NCBI RefSeq assembly: GCF_000496575.1
Contig: NZ_AYKT01000016.1
Span: forward strand, 1-64,000
Direction of reading: 5' to 3'
DNA length: 64,000 bases
Source of the DNA: Geobacillus thermodenitrificans subsp. thermodenitrificans DSM 465
Lineage (GTDB): Bacteria > Bacillota > Bacilli > Bacillales > Anoxybacillaceae
Shown here: in pieces, positions 7,612 through 14,514 of the stretch
How positions within the stretch are numbered: position 1 is the stretch's first letter
How the letters are laid out: each line of letters opens with the position of its first letter
Program-made: the position numbers and the translations under genes
Notes under the pieces: generated by a model
Told to the model about the DNA's origin: nothing
Database searches by the model: none
What the model saw: only the letters and a program-made list of their open reading frames with translations

Positions 7612-8730
7612 ATGAATGATTTTCACCCGTTCGGTTGGTATGCGGCGAAAATGGCCCCGCATTTGCCGAAAAAAGCGTTTCAACCTGTGAAGTCCCGTTT
7701 GTTTGGAGGTTTGGCTTATTTCTTATTGGTTACTGGCGGCATCCTCGCTGTGTCACTTCTGTCTCTTCATCCAATATGGAACCTCCTCATTTCTGTTGTG
7801 CTCGGTTTCAGTTTTGCCGCATTAGGATTTTTAGGCCATGAAATATTGCACGGCACGGTCGTCAAAACGCCGTGGTTGCGCGATCTGCTCGGGGCGATCG
7901 CCTTTTGGCCGCTCTGCACCGGGCCGAAGCTATGGCGAAAATGGCATAACGCCACCCACCATGTGCATACCCAACATGAAGAAAAAGACCCCGACGCTTG
8001 GCCAAGTATGGAACAATTGGCGAAAAGCCGTCTGTTGCGCTGGGTATACCGCATTCCATTCCCGATCCGCGCCTTTTTCGCGTTCAGCTCCTTGTCGGTA
8101 ATGTTTACCGTTCACTCGATTCGGATGTTGTTTTCCTTTTTCCGAGATTTTCGTTGGAAAAACCGCGCCGTTGTCCTGCTTCAATTTTTCTTGCCGTGGA
8201 TGACTTGGCTTGGGTTGCTATGGCTGATCGGCTGGGAAAAGTGGTGGTTCGCGTTTTTACTTCCGCTGCTGATCGCCAACATGATCGTCATGGGCTACAT
8301 CTCGACCAATCACCGTCTCAATCCGTTAGTGCCGGTCAACGATCCGTTGGCGAACAGCTTATCCGTCACCGTACCGAAGTGGGTGGACGTTCTCCACTTC
8401 AATTTCTCGTATCATACCGAGCATCATCTTTTTCCGGCGATGAGCTCGAAGTATTATCCACTCGTGAAAAAACATATCAAACAAATGTGGCCGGACCGCT
8501 ACCATGAAATGCCGATGAAAAAAGCGTTGGCCGCGCTTTGGAAAACGCCGCGCGTCTACTACGAGCATAGCGAGCTCATCGAGCCGAAGCAAGGTCATGT
8601 GTACGGCACCCTCGGCAACGGACTCGACCCAAACGAGATTGTGCACCGCGAGTTGAAACAAGACGCTCAAGCACTGCTAACGACGCGGCAGGAAGAATGG
8701 AAAAAAGCGTCCGGAGTGGGGAAAGTGTAA
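7612..8730 (+). CDS. des: membrane fatty acid desaturase
   Basis: A 372-residue integral membrane acyl-lipid or acyl desaturase that introduces a double bond into membrane fatty acids. AAGGAG at 7598-7603 supports the ATG. The three histidine boxes that bind the di-iron centre are present: HEILH (76-80), HNATHH (112-117) and HTEHH (268-272). Hydrophobic pairs lie at about 32-75, 88-103, 150-175 and 185-232. The C-terminal 100 residues are soluble and charged. The gene has its own promoter with a structured leader and is followed by a strong hairpin at 8820. In Bacillus, des is cold-induced through DesK/DesR; no such genes are in this window. Which bond is made cannot be told. Confidence 0.92.
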   Translation: MNDFHPFGWYAAKMAPHLPKKAFQPVKSRLFGGLAYFLLVTGGILAVSLLSLHPIWNLLISVVLGFSFAALGFLGHEILHGTVVKTPWLRDLLGAIAFWPLCTGPKLWRKWHNATHHVHTQHEEKDPDAWPSMEQLAKSRLLRWVYRIPFPIRAFFAFSSLSVMFTVHSIRMLFSFFRDFRWKNRAVVLLQFFLPWMTWLGLLWLIGWEKWWFAFLLPLLIANMIVMGYISTNHRLNPLVPVNDPLANSLSVTVPKWVDVLHFNFSYHTEHHLFPAMSSKYYPLVKKHIKQMWPDRYHEMPMKKALAALWKTPRVYYEHSELIEPKQGHVYGTLGNGLDPNEIVHRELKQDAQALLTTRQEEWKKASGVGKV

Positions 8731-8819
8731 ACACACCCTGCCATCCTTGGTTCAATTCCCCTTGCAAGGAGTCTCGCTGCAAAAGAAATCGGCAGCAAGC
8801 TCAAGCCTATCTGTACAGA

Positions 8820-8852
8820 AGAAGGTGTCCCCCAAAAGACGGGACACCTTCT
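8820..8852 (+). terminator. hairpin between convergent genes
   Basis: A 12-bp stem AGAAGGTGTCCC (8820-8831)/GGGACACCTTCT (8841-8852). The T-run is weak on both strands. It sits between the desaturase gene and the convergent DUF302 pseudogene and could serve both. Confidence 0.6.
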
Positions 8853-8921
8853 CTTCGTTCAATATCACCATTACGGCGTTCATTTGCCGAGGGAAGCCAT
8901 CGTTTTCCCTTTCTCGCTTCA

Positions 8922-9271
8922 TCAACGGCACCGGTCGATGCAAGCGATCAACCGCTTTTCGATATCAGCCGCCAACTTTTCAAGCGTCGGTTCACTGACC
9001 ATGCCGACAAGCATCGTCGGTTTCGGCATGCCGATCTTTGTCACTCCGTTTTCCACATAGACGACGATTTTACACGGCAAAAAATAACCGACTAAGAGAT
9101 TTTCACTTAACACCCGCGCCGCTTCTTGCGGATTGCACACTTCTAAAATGACCATCGGCGTAGAAAAATCAAGTCCTTTTTCTTGCCGCGTCTCGGTGAT
9201 GTTGAACGGCTATACCTTCTTGTTTCAAACATTGAATCGTTTCTGCCATGCCCGATGGTATAATGGAACAT
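8922..9271 (-). pseudogene. DUF302-family protein, frameshifted
   Basis: The intact C-terminal part (8922 to about 9155) reads MVILEVCNPQEAARVLSEN through LVGYFLPCKIVVY to EKRLIACIDRC, typical of DUF302. Upstream, the start MFHYTI at 9271 (with AAAGGAAAG) is in one frame, MAETIQCLKQEG in a second, and FNITETRQEKGLDFSTPMV in a third that joins the C-terminal part. A few residues normally found between QEG and FNIT are missing. At least two frame changes therefore break the gene. DUF302 proteins are small cytosolic proteins often near sulfur or stress genes, and this one adjoins the sulfur island. Confidence 0.85.
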
Positions 9272-9351
9272 CGTCGGCTTTCCTTTCTGTCCTTTCCATT
9301 GCCATCGCCCCTCTCGCAATTCTACATCCCCGGTGGCATCAGCAACTTCGA

Positions 9352-10134
9352 TCACAAAATATCCACCCATATGTTCACCGCTGTCGCCAAAACCAATACC
9401 GCCAAGATCACTTGTAACACTTTCGTATTCATCTTTTGTCCGGTTTTCGCCCCGAGCGGTGAGGCAAGCAAACTTGCGGCAACCATAACGAGCGCTGGAA
9501 TGTAATCGACTTGGCCCGTGGTGATTTTCCCAAACGTCGAGCCGATCGAGGAAATGAACGTCACCGCCAAAGAAGTAGCGATCGTCATTCGAGTCGGGAT
9601 TTTCAAGACGACGAGCATAATCGGCACAAGCAAAAATGCCCCCGCCGCCCCGACGATGCCGGATCCAACGCCAATGAGGAACGCCAAGACGGCCGCCAGC
9701 CATTTGTTGAATGTCACTTGGTCGAGCGGAATGTCATCGATCCCTTTTTTCGGCACAAACATCATGATCGCTGCCAACGCCGCCAGCACGCCGTAGACAA
9801 CGTTCATCGCTCCTTCACTCATTAGCTTCGAGCCATAGCCGCCGACGAAACTGCCAATTAAAATGCTTGCCCCCATATACAAAATGAGCGATTTATTCAA
9901 GTAGCCGCCCTTCCGGTACGCCCATACGCCGCCGATCGTCGCGAAAAACACTTGCACGGCGCTAATACCGGATACTTCATGGGCGCTGAATGCTGCGAGC
10001 CCAAACAACGGCGGCAGGTATAAAAGCATCGGATATTTAATAATGGATCCACCAATACCGACCATACCGGAAATAAAGGAGCCGATAAAGCCGATCAAAA
10101 AGATGACAATGATCAACTGGAGCGATAAGTCCAT
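9352..10134 (-). CDS. TauE/SafE-family (TSUP) sulfite/organosulfur exporter
   Basis: A 260-residue membrane protein with about eight helices in two similar halves. The halves begin with [18 protein letters not shown] (about 20-37) and [20 protein letters not shown] (about 155-175), the signature repeats of the TSUP family. Members export sulfite, sulfonates or other sulfur anions. It lies at the downstream end of the sulfur island, where staphylococcal cst operons carry tauE. GAGGGGG precedes the ATG. A terminator at 10164 separates it from the upstream rhodanese gene, so read-through or its own promoter is needed. The sulfite-export role is inferred from family and context. Confidence 0.9.
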   Translation of the reverse strand: MDLSLQLIIVIFLIGFIGSFISGMVGIGGSIIKYPMLLYLPPLFGLAAFSAHEVSGISAVQVFFATIGGVWAYRKGGYLNKSLILYMGASILIGSFVGGYGSKLMSEGAMNVVYGVLAALAAIMMFVPKKGIDDIPLDQVTFNKWLAAVLAFLIGVGSGIVGAAGAFLLVPIMLVVLKIPTRMTIATSLAVTFISSIGSTFGKITTGQVDYIPALVMVAASLLASPLGAKTGQKMNTKVLQVILAVLVLATAVNIWVDIL

Positions 10135-10163
10135 CCTTCGTGCCCCCTCTCCTAATCTTCATT

Positions 10164-10199
10164 GAAAAACGAGGGGGATCTGTTCAGCACATCCCCCTC
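10164..10199 (-). terminator. rho-independent terminator
   Basis: On the minus strand GAGGGGGAT...ATCCCCCTC (10191-10199 with 10171-10179) is followed by GTTTTTC. It lies between the rhodanese-metallo-beta-lactamase gene and the exporter gene. Confidence 0.75.
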
Positions 10200-10217
10200 T
10201 ACCTAAGCAACCGCCCA

Positions 10218-11354
10218 TTAGGCATGAGTATGATGCAGCGCGCAGCGGTTCGGACCGATCTCAAGCTCCCGTTGTGTTTCGATATCCACCGTTTTGAGAC
10301 CGCGGTTGATGGCAACAATGTCTTCAAAGTTCGGCGGGGTTTCCGTCTTGGCGCCTTGGATGACGAGATCGATGAATTCGTCTTTCGCTTTGTTTTGCAT
10401 CATCTCATTGCGGGCACGGATGCGGCCCAGCGTATCACCGACATACCCCTCCGCGTTGATTTCTTCATCTAAGTTCGCGTAGTGCGCCGGCAAGACGATG
10501 ACATCATCAGCCATGGCCGCCACTTTTTCATATACGGTGTGATACAAATCTTCCGCCCATTCGGCCACTTTGCCGCCAAGGTCCGGGCGTCCGAGACCAC
10601 CGACAAAGATGGTGTCACCTGAGAACAACCATTTGCCATTGACGAAGAACGAGACGCTGCCTGGCGTATGACCCGGCGTTTTCACCGCCAGCACTTCAAG
10701 ATGGACGTTTTCAAAGTCGATCGTTTCATGTTGCTCAAGCGGCTCAAAATCGAACACCGCCCCTTCGCTTTTCATCAAGTAATATGCTGCTCCCGTTCGT
10801 TCGGCCAGCGCTTTGCCTCCGGATAAGTGATCGGCATGCAAGTGCGAGTCCACGATATGCGTGATCTTTACTCCTTCTTGTTGGGCAACTTGTTCGTACA
10901 CATCAATGAACCGGAGTGGATCGACAACCAGTGCTTCGTCGCCGGAGAGGACCATGTACGACAGACATCCTTTGCCGACACGAATGAATTGGTAAATTTT
11001 TAATTGATCATCTTCGTATACCTTGGCTTGATGGAGATGCTCGCTCCACGCCTGCATCCCGCCGGCGAGCGTATACACGTTGTCAAACCCGGCTTCTGCC
11101 AGCTGCTCAGCGACAAATGCCGCCGATCCACCCTTCGCGCACACGACGACGATGTCTTGGTCTTTCGGAAGACGGTCGACAATGGAGTCAACTCCGTCAA
11201 CCAACTCAAAATACGGTACGTTCAAATACGCGAAGTTTTCCCCTTCGATTTTCCAATCGCGAAAATCACTTTCATTGCGAACATCCAAGATAAACAACGA
11301 TTCTTTGTTTAACACCTTTTCCGTCATTTGTTGCACAGTCATTTCTTTCATCAT
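10218..11354 (-). CDS. rhodanese-metallo-beta-lactamase fusion, persulfide dioxygenase-like (CstB-type)
   Basis: A 378-residue cytosolic protein. Residues 1-110 form a rhodanese domain whose active-site loop is CAKGGS (Cys72). Residues 115-300 form a metallo-beta-lactamase domain with HLHADH (171-176), His229 in TPGHTPGS, Asp247 in FSGDTIF and His291 in LPAHY. These are the residues that bind the iron of persulfide dioxygenases. Proteins of this kind oxidise low-molecular-weight persulfides to sulfite or thiosulfate. In CstB the lactamase domain comes first, so the domain order is reversed here. The start codon lies 7 bp downstream of a CstR-like operator. The C-terminal 75 residues are unassigned. 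Role in detoxifying reactive sulfur is strongly supported by neighbours. Confidence 0.92.
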   Translation of the reverse strand: MMKEMTVQQMTEKVLNKESLFILDVRNESDFRDWKIEGENFAYLNVPYFELVDGVDSIVDRLPKDQDIVVVCAKGGSAAFVAEQLAEAGFDNVYTLAGGMQAWSEHLHQAKVYEDDQLKIYQFIRVGKGCLSYMVLSGDEALVVDPLRFIDVYEQVAQQEGVKITHIVDSHLHADHLSGGKALAERTGAAYYLMKSEGAVFDFEPLEQHETIDFENVHLEVLAVKTPGHTPGSVSFFVNGKWLFSGDTIFVGGLGRPDLGGKVAEWAEDLYHTVYEKVAAMADDVIVLPAHYANLDEEINAEGYVGDTLGRIRARNEMMQNKAKDEFIDLVIQGAKTETPPNFEDIVAINRGLKTVDIETQRELEIGPNRCALHHTHA

Positions 11355-11360
11355 GTTTAT

Positions 11361-11376
11361 ATACCCCCTAGTGTAT
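11361..11376 (-). promoter_or_regulatory. CstR-like operator 1
   Basis: ATACCCCCTAGTGTAT, matching the ATACC-N6-nGTAT pattern of three other sites in this island. It lies immediately before the start of the rhodanese-lactamase gene at 11354. GGGGG on the minus strand appears to serve both as operator arm and ribosome binding site. Confidence 0.75.
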
Positions 11377-11403
11377 ATTAGTTTGTTAAAAAAGGCCGCT
11401 CAA

Positions 11404-11973
11404 TTATGATTGAGCGGAATCAAGCGGCCCATTCCACTGCGACATGCCTGGAATGACGTTCCGCACACGGTCAAATCCGTTTTCAGCCAGCTTTTGCGCG
11501 GCCAAATCGCTCCGTGTCCCTGTGCGGCATACGACATAAATCGTTTTGTCTTTCGGAAGCTCTGCCATTCGGCTGTCAAGATCCCCGAGCGGAATCGAAA
11601 CCGCCCCCGGAATATGGCCGAACGCATACTCCGCCGGTTCACGGACATCCAAGACGAACGAATCCGGATCGTGAAATTTTTCTTGCAGTTGTTCATTCGA
11701 TACGACATGAGGGAATGTCACTTCGTTACGTGTTTCATGTTCCGCTGACTTGCGAATATAATGTTTCAACACCCCATCTTCTTCAATCGTCCCTAAATAT
11801 TGATGTCCTGTGCTTTCCGCCCACGCTTTCATATCGGCCTTGGACCCCTTATCCGTCGCCTGCACTTCCAGTACTTGGCCTGACTGCAGCTCACCGATGG
11901 CCTTTTTCGTGCGGACAATCGGCATCGGACAGGACAGTCCTTTCGCATCGACAATCATATCCACTTTGATCAT
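11404..11973 (-). CDS. TusA-rhodanese fusion sulfurtransferase
   Basis: A 189-residue cytosolic protein. Residues 1-75 form a TusA domain with the sulfur-carrying Cys15 in the CPMP motif. Residues 90-185 form a rhodanese domain with active-site loop CRTGTRS (Cys149). Such fusions pass persulfide sulfur between donor rhodanese and acceptor proteins, and they resemble part of the multidomain CstA of staphylococci. GGGAGG precedes the ATG. It is downstream of the single rhodanese gene by 23 bp and probably cotranscribed with the genes up to 13179. Confidence 0.93.
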   Translation of the reverse strand: MIKVDMIVDAKGLSCPMPIVRTKKAIGELQSGQVLEVQATDKGSKADMKAWAESTGHQYLGTIEEDGVLKHYIRKSAEHETRNEVTFPHVVSNEQLQEKFHDPDSFVLDVREPAEYAFGHIPGAVSIPLGDLDSRMAELPKDKTIYVVCRTGTRSDLAAQKLAENGFDRVRNVIPGMSQWNGPLDSAQS

Positions 11974-11996
11974 TTGACTGATTTCCTCCCTATGGT

Positions 11997-12293
11997 TTAT
12001 TCGACAGGCCCTTCCCAGGCCAGCATGCCTCCTGTCATGTTGACGACGCGGTAACCACGGCTGTCAAGAAACTCTCCCGCACGACCGCTTCGGCCGCCGG
12101 AACGACAGACAAGAATGTATTCTTTCTTTTTATCCAATTCATGCATGCGGAACTCAATCAAACCGAGCGGAATGTTGACCGCTCCCGGAATTTTTCCTGC
12201 GGCCACTTCATCCGGCTCGCGCACGTCAATGATCCGAAGTGACTCTCCGGCACGAAGCCGTTCTTCCACCTCTTTCGGCGTAATGGTTTTCAT
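11997..12293 (-). CDS. single-domain rhodanese
   Basis: A 98-residue cytosolic sulfurtransferase. The ATG at 12293 (MKTITPKEVEERL) is preferred because AGGAGG ends at 12300, which is too close to the other ATG at 12299. Features are the IDVREPDE motif and an active-site loop CRSGGRSGRA with the catalytic cysteine at residue 63 in this numbering. Members of the family take sulfur from thiosulfate or persulfides. It belongs to a stack of four sulfur-transfer genes on one transcript. Confidence 0.92.
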   Translation of the reverse strand: MKTITPKEVEERLRAGESLRIIDVREPDEVAAGKIPGAVNIPLGLIEFRMHELDKKKEYILVCRSGGRSGRAGEFLDSRGYRVVNMTGGMLAWEGPVE

Positions 12294-12305
12294 CGTCATC
12301 CTCCT

Positions 12306-12671
12306 CTACTGCCAGGCGTTTAAGCCGCCTTTGACGTTCGTCACATGCTGAAATCCCATTTTCTTTAACCATTTGCTTGCTTTTTGGCTTCGCATCCCGC
12401 TTTGGCAAATGACCACCACTTCTTTTTCTTTCGATAGTTCGCGAGCGCGTGCAGCCAATTCGTGCAGCGGGATGTTGCGAAAGCCCGGCAAGTGGAAAGA
12501 ACGAAACTCCATCGGAGTGCGCACGTCAATATATTGCACACCAGATTGTTTCAATCGCCGCTTTAACTCCGCCGTTGTGATCATCTGCACTCCTTTCGGG
12601 GGAATGAAACGACTAGCGAGAAACCAAGCAAGCAAAGCGAACAGGATAATGTTGATCACTGTTTGTACCAT
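12306..12671 (-). CDS. membrane-anchored rhodanese
   Basis: A 121-residue protein. Residues 4-22 form one N-terminal transmembrane helix; the rest is a rhodanese domain with IDVRTPMEF and active-site loop CQSGMRSQ (Cys89). The charge pattern (RFIPPKG after the helix) suggests the catalytic domain faces the cytosol. GAGGG precedes the ATG. It sits 12 bp upstream of the soluble rhodanese gene and downstream of the DsrE gene. Confidence 0.9.
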   Translation of the reverse strand: MVQTVINIILFALLAWFLASRFIPPKGVQMITTAELKRRLKQSGVQYIDVRTPMEFRSFHLPGFRNIPLHELAARARELSKEKEVVVICQSGMRSQKASKWLKKMGFQHVTNVKGGLNAWQ

Positions 12672-12696
12672 ACGATTCCCTCGCGAGTTAAGATGA

Positions 12697-13179
12697 TTAA
12701 ATGAATAGGTTCACATTTCCTTCGGAAGCATCAGCCAAATACGCAGCCACCCCCGCAAACTCAATGCCGTCGATCAATTCTTCCGGTTTCAGCCCAAGCA
12801 AATCGACCGTCATTTGACAGGCGACAAGCTTCACACCCTGCTCTTTTGCCATCCCGATCAGCTGCGGAAGCGGCATGGCGTTATGCTTTTTGATTACCTT
12901 TTTGATCAGCTTCGGGCCGATGCCGGCAAAATTCATACGCGACAATCCCATGCGGTCGGCGCCGCGCGGCATCATTTTGGCGAACATCTTTTCAAGAAAC
13001 CCTTTTTGCACCGGAACGGGTGCCTCTTTCCGCAAGGCGTTCAGCCCCCAAAACGTATGGAAAATCGTCACGTCATGATCGTAAGCCGCGGCGCCGTTGG
13101 CGATGATGTAAGCGGCCATCGCTTTGTCATAGTCGCCGCTGAACAAGATGATCGTCGTCTTTTTCTTCGGCTGTGTCAT
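12697..13179 (-). CDS. DsrE/DsrF-like sulfur carrier (DsrE2 type)
   Basis: A 160-residue protein of the DsrE family. The N-terminal ILFSGDYDKAMAAYIIANGA is the family's opening strand-helix, FHTFWGLNALRK is typical of the longer DsrE2 branch, and the persulfide-carrying cysteine is Cys121 in LVACQMTVDLLGL. Members of this branch work with TusA and rhodaneses in relaying sulfane sulfur. AAGGAGG precedes the ATG, and a CstR-like operator lies at 13197-13212, so transcription of this four-gene unit probably starts here. Confidence 0.92.
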   Translation of the reverse strand: MTQPKKKTTIILFSGDYDKAMAAYIIANGAAAYDHDVTIFHTFWGLNALRKEAPVPVQKGFLEKMFAKMMPRGADRMGLSRMNFAGIGPKLIKKVIKKHNAMPLPQLIGMAKEQGVKLVACQMTVDLLGLKPEELIDGIEFAGVAAYLADASEGNVNLFI

Positions 13180-13196
13180 CTCGTTGCCTCCTTCAT

Positions 13197-13212
13197 ATAC
13201 CTATACGGGTAT
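13197..13212 (-). promoter_or_regulatory. CstR-like operator 2
   Basis: ATACCTATACGGGTAT, a near-perfect inverted repeat (ATACC...GGTAT type) 17 bp upstream of the DsrE gene start. Confidence 0.8.
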
Positions 13213-13227
13213 ATAAACCAATAAAAA

Positions 13228-13458
13228 TTATCCTTTTTGAATCCAGAACATCAACACGCCATTTTCTTCTTTCATATCAATAACTGTATGGCCACTTGCT
13301 TTCGCCCATGCCGGCAAATCGTTTTTCGCACCTTTATCGGTCGTATGCACCTCAAGCACTTGACCCGATTGCAATTCATCCATCGCTTTTTTCGCTCTCA
13401 CCACCGGCATCGGGCAGGCCAATCCTTTGGCGTCCAATACTTTTGCTACATTCATCAT
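13228..13458 (-). CDS. tusA: TusA-family sulfur carrier
   Basis: A 76-residue protein. The start at 13458 (MMNVAKVLDAKG) is chosen from AAGGAGG directly upstream; the next ATG at 13455 is equally usable. The sulfur-carrying cysteine is in ACPMPVVRAKKAM, with the typical DKGAK and HTVIDM positions. It delivers persulfide sulfur to partner enzymes in the cytosol. It has its own operator at 13494 and lies just downstream of cstR. Confidence 0.95.
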   Translation of the reverse strand: MMNVAKVLDAKGLACPMPVVRAKKAMDELQSGQVLEVHTTDKGAKNDLPAWAKASGHTVIDMKEENGVLMFWIQKG

Positions 13459-13493
13459 TGATGACCTCCTTGATCCAGAAAAGTTCATTACCA

Positions 13494-13509
13494 TTACCCC
13501 TATAGGTAT
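13494..13509 (-). promoter_or_regulatory. CstR-like operator 3
   Basis: TTACCCCTATAGGTAT, between cstR and tusA, same 16-bp pattern with CC-TATA-GG symmetry. Confidence 0.8.
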
Positions 13510-13558
13510 ATTACTAAGAAAAAAAGAACGTTGTCAACATTTTTTGTTGACCAACGTA

Positions 13559-13819
13559 TTAACGACTTTTAACAAGCAGTTCAACCGCTTCTTTCACAAG
13601 ATGGTCCGTCGTTTCCCCTTTTTCCATGCTTTCACGAAGGCAATGTTCCAAATTGGTGCTGACAATGACGGCAATGGCACGATCAATGGCATTGCGCGCC
13701 GCCGACAGCTGGGAAACGACGCTCTTGCAGTCTTTACCTTGTTCCATCATGCCGAGAACGCCTTTAATTTGTCCTTCAATCCGCTTTAAGCGGTTTTTGA
13801 TTTCTTTATTGTATTCCAT
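13559..13819 (-). CDS. cstR: CsoR-family persulfide-sensing repressor CstR
   Basis: An 86-residue all-helical CsoR-family repressor. Start chosen at the ATG at 13819 (MEYNKEIKNRLKRIEGQIKG) because GGAGG lies upstream of it; an upstream TTG would include that site in the coding region. The two cysteines are Cys31 (GKDCKSV) and Cys60 (EHCLRES), the positions reported for staphylococcal CstR. The residue corresponding to the copper-ligand histidine of CsoR is Asn56. This pattern indicates sensing of persulfides by inter-subunit sulfur bridges rather than copper. The island's four operators fit its regulon. Confidence 0.93.
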   Translation of the reverse strand: MEYNKEIKNRLKRIEGQIKGVLGMMEQGKDCKSVVSQLSAARNAIDRAIAVIVSTNLEHCLRESMEKGETTDHLVKEAVELLVKSR

Positions 13820-14181
13820 CGATTTGTTCGCCTCCTTTTCCGGCAATCACAAGCTGCGATCGAGTAGCTTTTCACCTCATAACCGTAGTTGCACAGCAGC
13901 CGAATGCCAACATTTTTTTCGACCGCATCTCGGGCCACGACATGCAACGGCTGCCGAGGAATGGACGGTACCTGCCGTTTAATATAGGCGACCGGAATAT
14001 GCAGGGCGTGACGAAAAACATGGTCATTGACTTCATTATAATCACGCAAATCGACAATAAGCAAGCGACTCGACACCTGATCGATCGGAAGACATGGAAC
14101 GCCTTTCACAGGATAATAGCGACGATACAACGCCACGGTGAAAAGAACGAGGAAAAACAGTAACAAACCGCTCCCTATCAA
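13786..14181 (-). CDS. membrane-anchored rhodanese-like protein without catalytic cysteine
   Basis: A 131-residue protein. Start proposed at TTG 14181 (MIGSGLLLFFLVLFTVALYR), preceded by GAGGGGGTGA. Residues 3-20 are a transmembrane helix; residues 35-110 fit a rhodanese fold (LLIVDLRDYNEVN, then ALHIPVAYIKRQV). At the place of the active-site loop it reads VVARDAVEKN, with no cysteine, so it cannot be a standard sulfurtransferase. Its 3' end overlaps the first codons of cstR by 34 bp, so the two are cotranscribed from the operator at 14221. It may be a sensor or scaffold, which is inference. Confidence 0.75.
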   Translation of the reverse strand: MIGSGLLLFFLVLFTVALYRRYYPVKGVPCLPIDQVSSRLLIVDLRDYNEVNDHVFRHALHIPVAYIKRQVPSIPRQPLHVVARDAVEKNVGIRLLCNYGYEVKSYSIAACDCRKRRRTNRWNTIKKSKTA

Positions 14182-14220
14182 CGGCTCACCCCCTCTGCTT
14201 AACCTATGTAAGACGATTAT

Positions 14221-14236
14221 ATACCCTTTACAGTAT
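14221..14236 (-). promoter_or_regulatory. CstR-like operator 4
   Basis: ATACCCTTTACAGTAT, 40 bp upstream of the membrane rhodanese-cstR pair, which indicates autoregulation. Confidence 0.7.
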
Positions 14237-14483
14237 ATATCCAACAAGAATGTATTTCTAAAAAAATGACTCTTCACCCGCCATTGCATTGTCTGGCGCT
14301 CCATATTCTTACTCGCTGGTTACAAAGAGACGTTCATCAATGGTTTTGCATTGCCTTCTCAAGAACGGTCTACCGCTTGTCAAGTATATGTTGGTGAAGG
14401 CATCACCGCTACAGCCATGACCGGATTGGACATCAAGTGGGGTCTTGAAAACGTTGATCACTGAAATAAGCAAGGCACTGATG
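14237..14483. other. intergenic, possible short gene remnant
   Basis: On the plus strand a frame ending TGA at about 14461-14463 reads ...VGEGITATAMTGLDIKWGLE NVDH. It looks like a protein C-terminus without start or ribosome binding site. I do not recognise it. No other feature is visible. Confidence 0.3.
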
Positions 14484-14514
14484 AAAAAACCCCTTCCCTA
14501 CCGTGGGGAAGAGG
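14484..14514 (-). terminator. terminator overlapping the end of the drug exporter gene
   Basis: On the minus strand CCTCTTCCC...GGGAAGGGG is followed by TTTTTT. The 5' arm contains the last codons of the exporter gene that stops at 14498. Confidence 0.75.

Noticed and set aside
11514-11969. Long plus-strand open frame over the TusA-rhodanese gene, with similar antisense frames over 14.5-18 kb and 42-46 kb
   Set aside because: They lie opposite well-supported genes in GC-rich DNA, lack ribosome binding sites and have unnatural Arg/His/Cys/Ser-rich composition.
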